From: Bromus sterilis
Lineage: Eukaryota > Streptophyta > Magnoliopsida > Poales > Poaceae
Assembly (NCBI GenBank): GCA_950022295.1
Contig: OX465600.1
Location: 290,205,782 to 290,269,781 of the forward strand
Direction of reading: 5' to 3'
DNA length: 64,000 nt
The notes beneath the pieces are model-generated. The model was not told where the DNA came from. It worked only from the letters and a program-made list of their open reading frames with translations, and did no database searches. Made by a program: the position numbers and the translations under genes. Shown piece by piece: positions 33,101 through 44,293 of this stretch; position 1 is the first letter of the stretch; each line of letters opens with the position of its first letter.

Positions 33101-34129
33101 GGTGTGCTTCCTCGTGGGGAAGTCGAGGAAGTATCCATAGTGGTGTATTGGTTGGAGACATGGTAGTGGACTCGTGTACGCTTCTTACCTCAAGTCTGGT
33201 ACTCGTAGTACAGGTCTAGCCAAGTCAAAGCTGGCACTTCTGCATGTTGAAACCCCACCTCCCTTTAACTTGAAACTTGAGCATGAGTAGTGTAGTTCTG
33301 ATGTAAGTCTTGCTGAGTACGACTTTGTACTCACGTTTGCTTTTTCTATGTTTTAGATGGAAACCCAGACCCCCGATGGAGTCACCTTCCTGAAGCTCGA
33401 CGTTGACTAAGTTAGCATAGTCCCAGACAGAAGTCTGGTCCCTCGTGGAAGGGCATGTCTGTTTACAAGGCTTCTCTAAGCCATTTGTTAAACTTGTCTG
33501 TACTTAGACCTAATTTTCTTCCGTTGTATGATGTAATGCTGATCACAGACATGTGATATTTGTATGCTCTATGTGTAAGTCAGTAAAGAAGTACTTTGTA
33601 GAGTTGTGTGATGATACCTGCTGTTCATACTAGACATGTGTGCTGCGTGTATGATTATAACATGCATGTCTTAGTATGGGTTTTCGAGACCTTAGTTGTG
33701 ATCTGGCTGGCGGTCTTTTATACACCAAGTGGCCCTTAGATGTGCGCAGCTTGGGGCATCGCGATGCGATTGCTCGTGACTCTGTCACGTGCACACTTTG
33801 TTGTATGATCGAGCCCGCCCTAGACCCCGACTAAGTGATCGGGCTGGAGTTTGTTTATGTAAGGGTTATGATTCAATCGATAACATGGTTGAGGCGACTT
33901 GTCTATGAGTATGGGATTTCACCACCCATAATCATTTTGACTTGTGAGAGGGCGATGAGGACCCATCTCAGTTGATCATCCGTCCTGGATGGGATGCCCC
34001 TCACGTACGATGCTTTCCGAGAGTGTTTTGTACTTGGCCTTGTCTGCTTAGACAAGTAGGTACGGCTCTCGTCTCTCCATGTGATTGAGTTGTGACTGGA
34101 ATTACATACGCATACCCCGGGTCTCGACA
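30173..34129 (+). repeat. Element B LTR3 (complete, 3957 bp)
   Basis: The LTR starts TGTCACAACCC and ends GGTCTCGACA. It is the only complete, uninterrupted LTR of B in the window and shows the empty CACTA site near 34007 (CTCACGTACGATGC). The next bases AAGAA would be the target duplication; its partner is outside the window. From about 33150 to its end it differs from LTR1 and LTR2 at many positions where those two agree. Confidence 0.92.
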
Positions 34130-34638
34130 AAGAATCCATAACTCCCTTGTGCAAAAGTGTGCGAACTGGGGTTCAGGTTTCTGTCACTCCGGCAACCCAC
34201 CATAAGCATCCTTTGTGCACAATGTATTCCTCTAGGCCCATGAAAGGTGAAGTGTTAAGTGTTCGACTCAGATAACACCACTAGAGAAATAACAACACAA
34301 CTTAAGTACCAAACAACACATAACACTTCAACATCATATGACTACTAACAACTAGACTACTCCCATGTTCTCAAGAACTAAAGTAACTACTCACAAGACA
34401 TAAAAGAGATCATGATTAGAGGTGATATATGGGTGGCAAAAAATCTGGACACAATGATATTTCTCCAACAAAACTCAATACCATTCACCACAAAGTAGTA
34501 ATCAACACCAACTGATTAGAGAGGATAGATAGTACGGATTACAACACAAGTTGCAATTGTGAGATGAGAGGGGATGGAGATGGAGATGGTGATGATGCTG
34601 GGGATGATGTTGATGATGATCTCGATGATGCCCGTGAC

Positions 34639-34666
<28 letters not shown>
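34639..34666. repeat. GAT microsatellite
   Basis: About nine uninterrupted GAT units lie in the C LTR, surrounded by looser GAT-rich sequence from 34560. Confidence 0.9.
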
Positions 34667-34669
<3 letters not shown>

Positions 34670-34809
34670 ACGATCTCCCCTTCCGGGAGGTGATCTCCCC
34701 GGCGGAATCTGCCCGCCGGAGATAGCTTTTCTCCTCTGTAGGTTTCCGCCCCGTGGCGGCGGCGAAACACGGAAACTCTTCTGTTCTTAGGGTTTCTACC
34801 CCAGGGTGG

Positions 34810-34817
34810 TCTTATAG
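34810..34817 (-). promoter_or_regulatory. Putative TATA box of element C LTR
   Basis: On the minus strand this reads CTATAAGA within GCCTATAAGACC. It lies 45 bp downstream of the GC-rich inverted repeat, the same arrangement as in D and G. Confidence 0.5.
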
Positions 34818-34861
34818 GCGAGAGGGGGCACCGAGGGGGGCCACCAGGCATCCAGGAGGGT

Positions 34862-34895
34862 GCCTGGCGCGGCCAGGAGGGGGGCCGCGCCAGGC
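34862..34895. repeat. GC-rich inverted repeat in element C LTR
   Basis: GCCTGGCGCGGCC (34862-34874) and GGCCGCGCCAGGC (34883-34895) are a perfect 13-bp inverted repeat with an 8-bp loop. Shorter versions occur in D (41657-41682) and G (60270-60301). Confidence 0.85.
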
Positions 34896-35183
34896 ACTCT
34901 TCTGGCTGCCTGATGGGTACCCTCACCTCCATCCTCAGTGATCCCCAGTCAATCTTCATAAAAATACTCCCCGTAAATTTTCATCACATTTGGACTTGAT
35001 CTGATTCAGCATCTTGGTGTCCACTTTTCACCGCTGAATTCTGGTTCTGCTGCTTCGGCACCGGAAAGTTGTAAACTGTGTAAAACAAGCCAAAACAACA
35101 TAAGAACAATACTTTAAAGTGGAATATATCAATGGATAGGATGAAATTACAATATAAAATAGTGATGCATTTTGGACGTATCA

Positions 35184-36307
35184 GTTACTACTAAAATTAA
35201 ATAGCAACCTCAACTACCTACTTTCAAGACAAGACACAACTCAGTGCAACAACCAACTCTCTTATCAAGATAAACATGAAAACTAAAGAGAGTTCTAGCA
35301 ACAAACTAAACAAAATCCAAGGCTCTTTCTAAATACAAACTAAAACTAAACATGGCAGTAGCTACGAAAAGATAAAGAACACAAAACAACAGAAAGATAA
35401 GCATGAAAAATCCTATGATGTGTTCTAGATTGGAGTGGAGCGTGTTTCTCTCCCACACAAAGTAAGTTGGGGTCTAACTTGTTATGAACAGAAAGCAAAG
35501 ATAAAGAAAACTAAAAAGGAAACCTAAGAGCGAGAAGCTCCAAGCATAGCACATAATGCATGAAGTGATAAAAATATAGTGAGAGGAAGGACGAACTGAT
35601 GATTGTTGATGGAGAAGGGGATGCACGGGGGCATCCCCAAGCTTAGACGCTTGAGTCTCCTTGAATATTTATTGAGGATGCATGGGGCCATCCCCAAGCT
35701 TGAGTGCTTGACACTCCCGGATCTTCTTTCATCATCTGGCCTCGCACACTTGAAAACTCCCTTCATACATAACTCGTCATAAGCTGGTTAGAGAGGTTAG
35801 TACCCTTGATAAATTAATTTTTCCCCACTGGATATAAATATATTCTTGAAGAGCTACTGTTTCTCAAGATTTCCAAAAAGTTTTTGCAAAGGAAAAGCAA
35901 GATTAAGGTTTGCAAAAGTAAGGATAGGCAAAACGTGACAGAATTTGTGAAAAACAGAACATCAGGTAGTAAATAATTTTTTGGGGTACTTCTGCAACTC
36001 AAATAAAAAAACTCAGAACATACGAAAGTTTCACAATTGTATAGAGCATGCTGAGTACAATTCAGATCAAAAAGATGAACTGGTGATTTTTTTCGATTTT
36101 TTCCGTCAAGCAGACAGAATCTGTTTTCTGGACAGCATGTCACAAATTTTGCTTCCCTTATCATAAGAGGCTATAACTTGGCACAGAGCTTGAAAATAAA
36201 GATATAATGATGTTGCTACAGTAGTAACAATCATCAAGACCACTAAAAACAGAGGTAAAAACATCTTGGGTTGCCTCCCAACAAGCGCTTTCTTTTACGC
36301 CTTTAAG
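35184..36307 (-). other. Element C non-coding 3' region with paired hairpins
   Basis: No coding frame is convincing here. On the minus strand it parallels the D segment 44300-45430 and the G segment 63040-64000, including phrases such as AATAAATATTCAAGGAGACT. Two hairpins of the GGGGATGC type lie at 35617-35638 and 35674-35695. Confidence 0.7.
35617..35695 (-). repeat. Paired GGGGATGC hairpins in element C
   Basis: The first unit, GGGGATGC-loop-GCATCCCC, pairs perfectly. The second (35674-35695) has one mismatch. On the minus strand each follows AAGCTT. The same pair occurs in D and G with the same spacing. Confidence 0.75.
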
Positions 36308-36775
36308 CTAGGCATAATGCAAAAGAAGAATCAAAGGTCTCCAAGATGATCGGAGAGTCATAAAACCTTCAAATTGATTTTCAACAAGCTCATTCTTCTT
36401 CTTCCTAGGAAAGAGATACTTACATTTCGCCTTCCCGCGTAAGCGTATGTGCCCGTTACCAATATCGATGAAGCCTTTCATAGCTCGGAGGAAGTCCCTC
36501 CCAAGCACGATGTTGCTTTGGTTTGGCTCCATGATGAAGAAATCCATAGGTACAACCCAATGGAGGAATGCAACCTAGACTTCTTTTACCTTTCCTTTAA
36601 CCTCTGAAATATCTCCATTAGCATATTCATGATAAGATGACAATTTATCCATATCTAGTTTCAAAGAAACATTAACTATTTTTGGCATGGTAGAAACTAT
36701 GGATCCAAGATAAAAAAAAATCAAGGAAGTCTTGGTTAGAGATACTAATCCTAACAAAGGGCTCCCAATCATCAT
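36308..36775 (-). pseudogene. Element C protease remnant
   Basis: The minus-strand frame contains YLGSIVSTMPKIV, which corresponds to the active-site block D-x-G-[AS]-S of this superfamily (D reads DVGASTSVMPK); the catalytic aspartate is tyrosine here. After an in-frame stop near 36575 it continues (from 36547) with NIVLGRDFLRAMKGFID, matching the late protease block IILGRPFLRTVGAVID in D. It ends in a basic stretch (FPRKKKNE). The protease is inactive by the lost aspartate and the stop. Confidence 0.7.
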
Positions 36776-37172
36776 CTATTTCCAACATTTCTTTCTTCTT
36801 GGACTTAAGTACCTCTACCTTTATCAAGTCTAGAGCATCCATCCTTTTTTCAATAGTGGCAAGGCTATCTATAATAGTATCAATACTAAGATCATAAACA
36901 AAATAGCTAGATAGACCATGAAAAATATTGAGAGCTCTAGCTTCATCACACTCTAAAAAGTCTCTTTCAGCTATAATATCAAGAGAGTGTTTACACCACT
37001 TGAAAATACCATGGTAAAAATTTCTAAGCACAATTTTTATAGGTATCCAAGGAATAATTCTTTTATGTGCTTCAGAAATTCTGTCCCATGCCTTCTTCAT
37101 ATTTTCTCCATCCCTTTGACGGAAATCGAGAACTTCCGATTCCCGCAAAGCACCAAGTCCTAACATGTTCAT
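36672..37172 (-). pseudogene. Element C gag remnant
   Basis: The minus-strand frame of 166 codons includes LDFRQRDGENMKKAWDRI and HKRIIPWIPIKIVLRNFYHG, which resemble the capsid region of plant gypsy gag (DGEN-x-AW-R and the LRNFY block). It overlaps the protease frame by about 100 bp in another frame, so a frameshift separates them. The remainder up to the primer site shows further gag-like fragments but no clear start. Confidence 0.6.
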
Positions 37173-37322
37173 CTAAACAAGGAGAACTACTAAAAGCAAG
37201 ATAAATAAAAATTTTGTGATTTTTTATATAAGACACAAAGATAAAAACTGATAGGTAAACTAATAAGGCTAAAAAGCAAAGGTGAAAGGTAATGGGAAAC
37301 TCCCCTATCTTAGCACTCGGAG

Positions 37323-37340
37323 TCCCCGACAACGGCGCCA
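37323..37340 (-). promoter_or_regulatory. Primer binding site of element C (tRNA-Asp type)
   Basis: The minus strand reads TGGCGCCGTTGTCGGGGA. It differs by one base from the D site and is complementary to the 3' end of plant tRNA-Asp (ending CGGCGCCA). Confidence 0.8.
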
Positions 37341-37350
37341 GAAATTTGCT

Positions 37351-37518
37351 TGATGCGCGAGAGATGATAATGGCTTCTCGCCCTTCATTGGTTACCCCAA
37401 GTGGAAGGTGAGATGTAGGATAGAAGCAAATTTCCCTCGATGAAGATACCAAGGTTTGCCTCCAGTAGGACTCCGGAGATGATAAGTAGGTGTGAAGGGC
37501 GCAACTGACGTGGACCTG
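37351..37518 (-). repeat. Element C 5' LTR fragment
   Basis: The minus strand ends CGCGCATCA before the primer site. It resembles the last 170 bp of the D LTR (CAAACCTTGGTATCTTCAT, CTTCCACTTGGGGTAACC). It is cut at 37518 by element E. Confidence 0.8.
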
Positions 37519-38142
37519 TGTAACGCCCCCAAAATCAATCTGTGTACAGTAAACATACACGCAGGGTACACGGCTGAGATTAGGGTGACACGGTGAGAAT
37601 ATCACAGCACAACACTAAACACAAAAGGATAAACAAATATGTTACAAGATAAGGGGGTCACACGGAACCGAATACAAAGTTATACAAGCCATAATATCTG
37701 AGTACAGACATAGTTAGTCAAGTTTTGCCTTAAGAAGGCTAGCACAAATAACATCAGAGATACATATCGAAAAGTCAAGGCCTCCTGCCTAGGAGCCTCC
37801 GAAACTACTCCTGGTCCTGGTCAAAGGGGGGCTCGATGTAGTAGTAGGCGCCTCCGGGGTACTCCTACTCCTGGGCTCCAACGTCGACTGCAACGGCCGA
37901 TCAAGCAAAACATAAAGGGGGAAATAAAGCAAGGGTGAGTATCTAGCATGCCCGCGAGTCTTACGTCTGCTACTAAGCATTTATGCATTTGTATCAAATG
38001 GAAAGGGGAGGGTGTATATAGTGGACTGCAAGATAGAAATCAGAATAAGGATAAGAAGCTAGGCCTATCGAAGACTAGCATCTTCTGACGATGTCTGGTA
38101 GCACAAGAAGAGAACAACCAAAAGTTTATTTAAAACATAAAG
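37519..38142 (-). repeat. Element E: minus-strand LTR fragment of the F family
   Basis: The plus strand opens TGTAACGCCCCCAAAATC, the reverse complement of an F-type LTR end. The segment is the reverse complement of the F LTR 3' end (about 49460-50094) with moderate divergence; both contain GATGCTAGTCTTCGATAGGC. It is cut at 38142 by F itself. The rest of E, if any, lies beyond F. Confidence 0.85.
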
Positions 38143-41100
38143 TGTAACACCCCCAGGGCCAGTAACAGTAATCACTACAGTGATCCCCTTGGTAATTATC
38201 ATCACTGTTGTTAATTAAGCGATGATCACCTTTGATCATAGCTCTGTGATATTCCAACCCTGATAAATTTTTCAATTGGGTGGATTATAAATCTCGCTCC
38301 AAGAATTTTGGGAGATTATTAATCACCTTGCAAATAATTAGACCAAGTCATACCTAGTCTATAGGATAAACCCAAGTCAATGATAGTTATGAAACCAATG
38401 ATGTTGGGTTATCTAAATTTTCATGGAAATTAAAATAAAATAAAAATCATAGTTGGACCATAAATGATGAAACATGTTAATAAAATGCCTAGCAATCCTT
38501 AGGCCTTGTTAATATAGTAATGGATATTTTATCAAAGTGTTTTGGTAATGTTAAGAAATAAAACAATATCTTGAAAATTAAATAAAAGTGGAAATAGAAG
38601 GTTATTGAAAAATTATGCAACCAATTTTATTAAATGCCTAATAATTAATAAGTCATAAAAAATAGTAATGAGATTTTAATACCTTGTTTAAATATATTAA
38701 ACAAATCAAAACAATGCCAAATCCAGACATTTTTAATCCTTTTTAAATAGAACAAAAATCAAATGATTTTATGAAAGTCCCAAACTTTTTGTAACAACAT
38801 ATTTTAGTGTAATAGTATATGGGACCAGGTCTCTTGTTTTAGAAAATTCAATTGATGGCTAATGAAAATGGGAAACATAAATAAAATAGAAACAAAAAAG
38901 GAAAGAAAATAATGGCGCTATCTCTTGCCTAGGGCAAAGCCTAACCGGGCCCGGCCCACCTCCCCCATCTCCCTTCTTCCTCCTGTTCACAGCCGTGCGT
39001 GGCGGCCATCCGTGGCGCCATGGCCGCTACCGGCGCCGTGGCGGGCATCCCACGGCTCACCGGCGAGCACAAGTGCCCCCGCGCCCCCGTGACCCTGAAC
39101 CCTAACCCTAGTTCTCGCCCACGCCTTTCGCCCCCTACTGCTCGCCGTGTTCTACGTCGCCCGAGCCGCCATGGCCTCGAGCCCGTGAGCACACGCGGCC
39201 GCCGTGCCTCCCGTGCATAGCCATCGTATCCAGGACGTCCAGCGCGCTCGACCTCATCTCCCAATGTAGTGAGACATCGCCGGGAGCAGCCACCGCCCGT
39301 GAATCGTGGTCGTCTTCTTCCTAGGGCCGCTGAAAGTCCCGGGAAAATTCGGCCGCTACACACCTCCCCCGAGCTCGTCGTCGACGGCTATGGACTTCTG
39401 GTGAGCTCCTCGACCGTTTCCCTCTCTCTCCTCCTTTGTTTCGTTGTCGTAAAGCCTCCCCCTCGACGCCATACCCACTGTGGCCGCCATGGAGGCGTCG
39501 CGCGCCCCGCGCCCTGGCTCGTTCTCGGCCTTGCCCCCGTGCGCAGCCGCTGCTCTCCGCACGCCCCAACCACGTCTGGCCGCGCCAGGCCACGCCCAGT
39601 GCCCGCTCCCTCCGCGCGCTACAACTGCGGCGGCGCGGCGGCCTCGCCGCCCTCGGCCAGTGGCCATGGCCGAGCCCCACCTTCCCCCACCATCCACCTC
39701 GGCCTGCTGCCCCCACACCTACTGCTGGTTGCCCCCGCCCCCGCCGGGGCTGGCCGGAACGACCGCGTTGCCGTAGCCCTCGTCGGCGGCATGCACAGCC
39801 GGCTCGGTCGTGGGAAACCCCCCCTCTCACTGACATGTGGCCCCGCCTCTGTTAAGTTAAGACTAATCCCCTGCTAATTAACCCAAGTAACAAATAACCT
39901 CTTAGGCACTTACATGTGGGCCCTGCCCTTTTAAATGATTTTTAGATAATTAAAAAGTTATTTAAAATGTGTCTATGACATCTATGGCCCACCTGTAAGA
40001 GATTAGTTTAATTAAATAAACTAAATAACCCACTGACATGTGGGACCCCACTTTTAATTAAATTTAATAAATTGTTTTATTAGAAATGTGAGGCTGACCA
40101 GTGGGACCCACTGGTCAGGTTTGACCAGTCAACCCCTCTGTGGATAATGTTAGGTTTTATTAATAAAAGAAAATCCAGAAATTGAGTTAAAATGATTTAA
40201 ACTTTGAATTTGAATATCTTTGAAACCGTAAGTCAGATTTTAAAACTTTATACATGAAAATTGATCAGAAAAATATAACGAATACGGATACGCTATTCGT
40301 ATACCAACCACGCCCCTCTAACACACCGAACATCGAACCGTCCCCCTCCGGACCGTATGTCCGATGATTTGTCCGGTACTGTCAAAGTATCCGGATGAAT
40401 TTATTCCGAACACGAAAGTTGTTCGTATTGTTTCAACTAGCACGGTTACACCATCCACACGTTTGTCGGATGTCCACGAAACCTCCGGCATGAACCCTTC
40501 CCCCTCCGGACACCCTTTCCGGTAATCAACCGGAGCCGGTATTTCATCCCCGGATAAATTCCTGCTCCGAGCAAAACACGTTGCACTGCGTTAGAACACC
40601 GTTAACATTGCGTTTGCCATGTCTTGTATTTGTATTGCTATTATTGTTGTGTATTTATTGTTTCTTCCCCCCTCTCTTATTGTCCGGTAGTCCCGACGAC
40701 CGATGCCGATGCCCCCTATGATCGACTACGTCATCGACGACCGTACCCTTACCGTCGAGATTCCAGGCAAGCAGAGCCATTCTCTTCCCCGGATATCGCC
40801 TATCTCTTCCGTAAATTTCTTGCACTAGGCATGGTTACTGCTGTTGCTGCTGCTACGATTACAATCCTATTCAATTGCATAGCCTATTCAATCCTATTCA
40901 ATTGCCCCTTGATGTACCTCCTTTATCCTATGCTGCCTATTATATTTATGCATTATTCAGCAGTGAGCCCTGCGCTTCGTTAGTCTACTAGGATTAGATA
41001 GCGGGCCTTGAACACTCTGGGAGTGAACGCGGATATGATAATTATAAACTGCACAGGTACGGTACAATGCAGACACCGCCTAAGGCTCCCTAGCTCGGCT

Positions 41101-41362
41101 CTGCCGAGCCACCTTCAAGTGGAGCTACCGAGGAGTAATCCTCATACCTTCACTCGTTGTTGACTCTGTATAGCCGCTCTAGGTACCTGAGCAATGGTTG
41201 TCCTTAAAGGTAAGAAAGTCGGGTGACCCAACGGTGTGCGCGAGAGGTATTGCGTCGGGAACGACAGGGAGGGTACGACCGACGTTACTGGCGTGCTTGG
41301 CACCTGCTCGTATCTCGCGGGAGTTACCAAACCACGAAAGTCGAGCTCTGCCAAGAGCACAC
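38143..41362 (+). repeat. Element F 5' LTR, first part
   Basis: The segment is collinear with 56130-59290 of the second LTR. It has an AT-rich opening, a GC-rich block (38940-39850) and a TCCGG-rich stretch (40320-40560). It ends at CACAC (41358-41362), the target duplication of element D. Frames in the GC-rich block (up to about 200 codons) differ by indels between the two LTRs and look non-coding. Confidence 0.88.
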
Positions 41363-42992
41363 TGATACGTCCAAAACGTATCGATAATTTTTGCTTGCTC
41401 CATGCATGTTTTGCGTGATATTGCTATGATCTAGATACACTTTCATACATTTTTCATCATATTTGGACTAACCTATTAACTCAGTGCACCCAGTGCCAGT
41501 TCCTATTTTCTGCTTTTTTTCTATTTCAGTTTTCCCGCATATAAAAAGTGCCAGAAAAATTTGGGAAAATTCAGATAAAAAATCAGCGTGACGGAAGCTT
41601 CGAGAAAAGCCCGGGAGGGGCCAGAGGGGGGCCAGGGGGTGCCCAGGCGGCCACCCGGCGCGGCCCCACCTCTGGCCGCGCCAGGGGGGCGCCTGGGGCC
41701 CCTGGTCCACCTATGGCTGCCCCCCTTCGCCTATTTATCCCCCGTCACGGGAAAACTCCAGAAGAAGAACCCTATTCCGCGAACTCGCCTCTGTTCCGCC
41801 GCAGCCGCGCTTCCAAGATCGGGAGCACTAGAAGACCTCTTCCCGGCACCCTGCCGGAGGGAGGATTGACCTCCGGGAGTCTCCTCTCCACCATGGATGC
41901 TCCCCGGATGTCTCGTGAGTAGTTTTCCTTGGACCATGGGTCCGTGATCAGTAGCTATGTGATGTTCTCCTCCCCTCTTTGATCTTCATTGTTTAGACCT
42001 CGTGAGCTGCCCTACATGATCGAGGCACCTTTGTAATATTTCTGCTATTGCTATGTTGAGTTTGATCGGATCTGATGGATTATGAGATTATGTTCAGATT
42101 GTGATAGAGTAATATATTTGGTTTTTATCTCTTATATTTTTGTTCCTAAGTAATTCTTGCATGCTCTCCGTTGCTGTTTATTGCTTTGGCCAAGTAGTAG
42201 GTAGTGACTCCAAGAGGGAGCGTTGTGCTAGATTGTGGGTTCATGCCTCCCCGATGACATGCTTGAGTGACAGAAACATGAGTCTAGGGGATGTGCTGTT
42301 GCCACAAGGGGGAAAACAACGGTGCTTGTAACCGCGGTTACAAGGATTGTTTACTTTACGCAAAGTTCTTTTTAATGCAGGTGTCTGTTGCTTTGGGTTT
42401 ACACTTTGGGTGGGGCTCGCAACTTACTACCAGCGAGATGTTATGGATAGATATCTCAAGGTGGATGATTAGTAGTAGATGCAGATGGATTTCGGTCTAC
42501 TTACTTTGGCGTACTGCCCGTGCTTTTGAACCTCTTCCTTTCTTTTGTAGCATAGTTAGCATTGCGGTGCGTTCTTAATCCTGTCAATTGCCTTTCTGTA
42601 ATTTGTTTACCTCGCATAGCATTTTTATCGTCTTTTGGGAGAGAGACATCACTAGGGAACATCGCGTATCCCGGTCCATATCCTCATTATTGTTTCCAAG
42701 CTATATTTACTTTTCTGCATTTACTTTCAAGTTGCTATCATTATCCCCTTGCGTTCTATCATTTGTGAACAACAAGACCGGAGAGATTGACAACCTCTCT
42801 GAACTTCGTTGGGAGCAAAGTTATCTGTGTCTGTGTGCAGGTCCGCGTCAGTTGTGCCGCTGACACCTACTTATCATCTCTGGAGTCCTACTGGAGACAA
42901 ACCTTGGTATCTTTACTGAGGGAAACTTGCTGCTGTACCGCATCATGCCTTCCACTTGGGGCCTACCAACGAAGGGCGAGAAGCCGTCATCA
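41363..42992 (+). repeat. Element D 5' LTR
   Basis: The LTR starts TGATACGTCCAAAACG and ends AGCCGTCATCA. A GC-rich inverted repeat lies at 41657-41682 (GGCGCGGCC/GGCCGCGCC), followed by a TATA-like CTATTTAT at 41731-41738. The 3' part is a low-GC leader with no reliable coding frame. Confidence 0.92.
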
Positions 42993-43003
42993 AGAGAAAT
43001 TTC

Positions 43004-43021
43004 TGGCGCCGTTGCCGGGGA
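43004..43021 (+). promoter_or_regulatory. Primer binding site of element D (tRNA-Asp)
   Basis: TGGCGCCGTTGCCGGGGA begins 11 nt after the LTR end and is complementary to the 3' 18 nt of plant tRNA-Asp. Confidence 0.88.
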
Positions 43022-43156
43022 CTCCAAGTGCTAAGATAGGGGAGTTGCACACTACCCTTTACCTTTGTTTTTCAGTCTTGTTAGTTTATCTTTCAATTTT
43101 TATCTTTGTGTCTTTTATCAAAAACTACAAAAAAATCTGCCACACTTGCTGCTACT

Positions 43157-44293
43157 ATGGGTTCCAGTGAAAACACCAAGTTGTGTGACTTCACTAGTCA
43201 CAACAACCAAGACTTTATCATTACCCAAAAAGCCTTCAACAAAAATGTAGAAGAGAAATTATCTAAAATAGATAATCTCTCTTTGAAGGTAGAAAGCTTA
43301 GCCCTTGATATTGAGATGCTCAAAATTAGAACCTCTCCCCTTGAGGAGAATAAAGCCACTCCTATTAATGCTATCCAGTTGCAAATCAATTAAAATATTA
43401 GGATGATGGAAAAACTTAAAGAAAGATGGGCTAGAGAAAAAGAGGAAGAGGATAGAATTAAAAGCCTTCCTACACACCACACAGTTGCCACTATCCAAAT
43501 TGTTGAGGAAACTCAAACTATTAGCACCCAATGCACTCCTAGTCCCGTTGGACCTATTAATGGTGATGCTAATACCTCAACCGTAGAAAAAGAAACTCCT
43601 ATGAACATAGAGGGTTTCAAACAAGTGAGCCTAGATGACACTACTACCACCTTTGATAGTAGTGATATTGATTTTGATAGTTGCACCCTCTCAGAAGTTA
43701 TTAGCTTGTTACACAAAATGTCTAGAGACCCCCACACTAGCACACTTAATCTTGCCTTCACGGAGCATATCACAAATGCTCTTATCAAACCTAGGGAGGA
43801 GAAGCTTAGAGTAGAAGCCTCCATACCTAGGAAGCTAGAGGATGGTTGGGACCCTATGATCAAAATTAAATTGAATAACTTCTCTTGCTATGCTTTATGT
43901 GATGTTGGAGCTAGTACCTCTGTTATGCCCAAAAGAATATTTGATATGTTTGAATTGAAGCCTTTTGAGCCTTGTTCTTTTGGTGTTCGTCTTGTTGATT
44001 CTTCCATAAAGAAACCTTTGGGGAAGATCAACGATGTTCTTATAATTGTCAATTAGAACTATGTTCCCGTTGATTTTATTGTTATGGATATAGAGTGTGA
44101 ACCTTTGTGTCCAATCATTTTGGGACGTCCTTTTCTTCGCACCGTTGGTGCGGTTATTGACATGAAAGAGGGGAATATAAAATTCCAATTCCCATTCAAA
44201 AAGGGGATGGAACACTTCCCTAGAAAGAAAATCAAGTTACCTTTTGAGTCCGTTACTCGGGCTAGTTATTCTCTTTCCCTTGATAAAACTTGA
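43157..44293 (+). pseudogene. Element D gag-like and protease reading frame with two stops
   Basis: One frame of 379 codons runs from ATG (MGSSENTKLCDF) to TGA at 44291-44293, broken by TAA (43391-43393) and TAG (44054-44056). The N-terminal third has heptad-like leucines (KLSKIDNLSLKVESLALDIE), then a charged stretch (RWAREKEEEDRIK). The C-terminal third is a retropepsin-like protease: CDVGASTSVMPKRIFD, with valine after the catalytic aspartate, and CPIILGRPFLRTVGAVID. No zinc knuckle or capsid domain was recognised, so most of gag is missing or replaced. A protease would process gag; this one lacks a partner polymerase. Confidence 0.75.

Larger units (their letters stand above)
34130..35183 (-). 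repeat. Element C 3' LTR, truncated by element B
   Basis: The minus strand starts TGATACGTCCAAAATGC at 35183. It contains a GC-rich inverted repeat (34862-34895), a TATA-like box and the phrase GAGTGACAGAAACCTGA, comparable to GAGTGACAGAAACATGA in the D LTR. The rest of the LTR lies beyond the B insertion, outside the window. Confidence 0.78.
34130..37518 (-). mobile_element. Element C: non-autonomous LTR retrotransposon, minus strand, both LTRs cut
   Basis: Read on the minus strand, a 5' LTR end (37518-37351), a primer site (37340-37323), gag and protease remnants, a long non-coding 3' region and a 3' LTR opening TGATACGTCC (from 35183) are seen. No RT, RNase H or integrase is present. Element B interrupts its 3' LTR at 34130 and element E its 5' LTR at 37518. 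It belongs to the same superfamily as D and G. Confidence 0.8.

Noticed and set aside
37519..38142. Part of element F or C rather than a separate element
   Set aside because: Its LTR end points left with TGTAACGCCCCC and it is reverse to F and unlike the C LTR, so it is a separate fragment.
39099..39113. Telomere-like CCCTAACCCTA in the F 5' LTR
   Set aside because: Only about two degenerate units are present and the second LTR reads differently; this is not an interstitial telomeric repeat.
38941..39877. Open frames up to about 200 codons in the F LTRs (also 56848-57832)
   Set aside because: They are not conserved in frame between the two LTRs, are proline/arginine-rich and are open on both strands.
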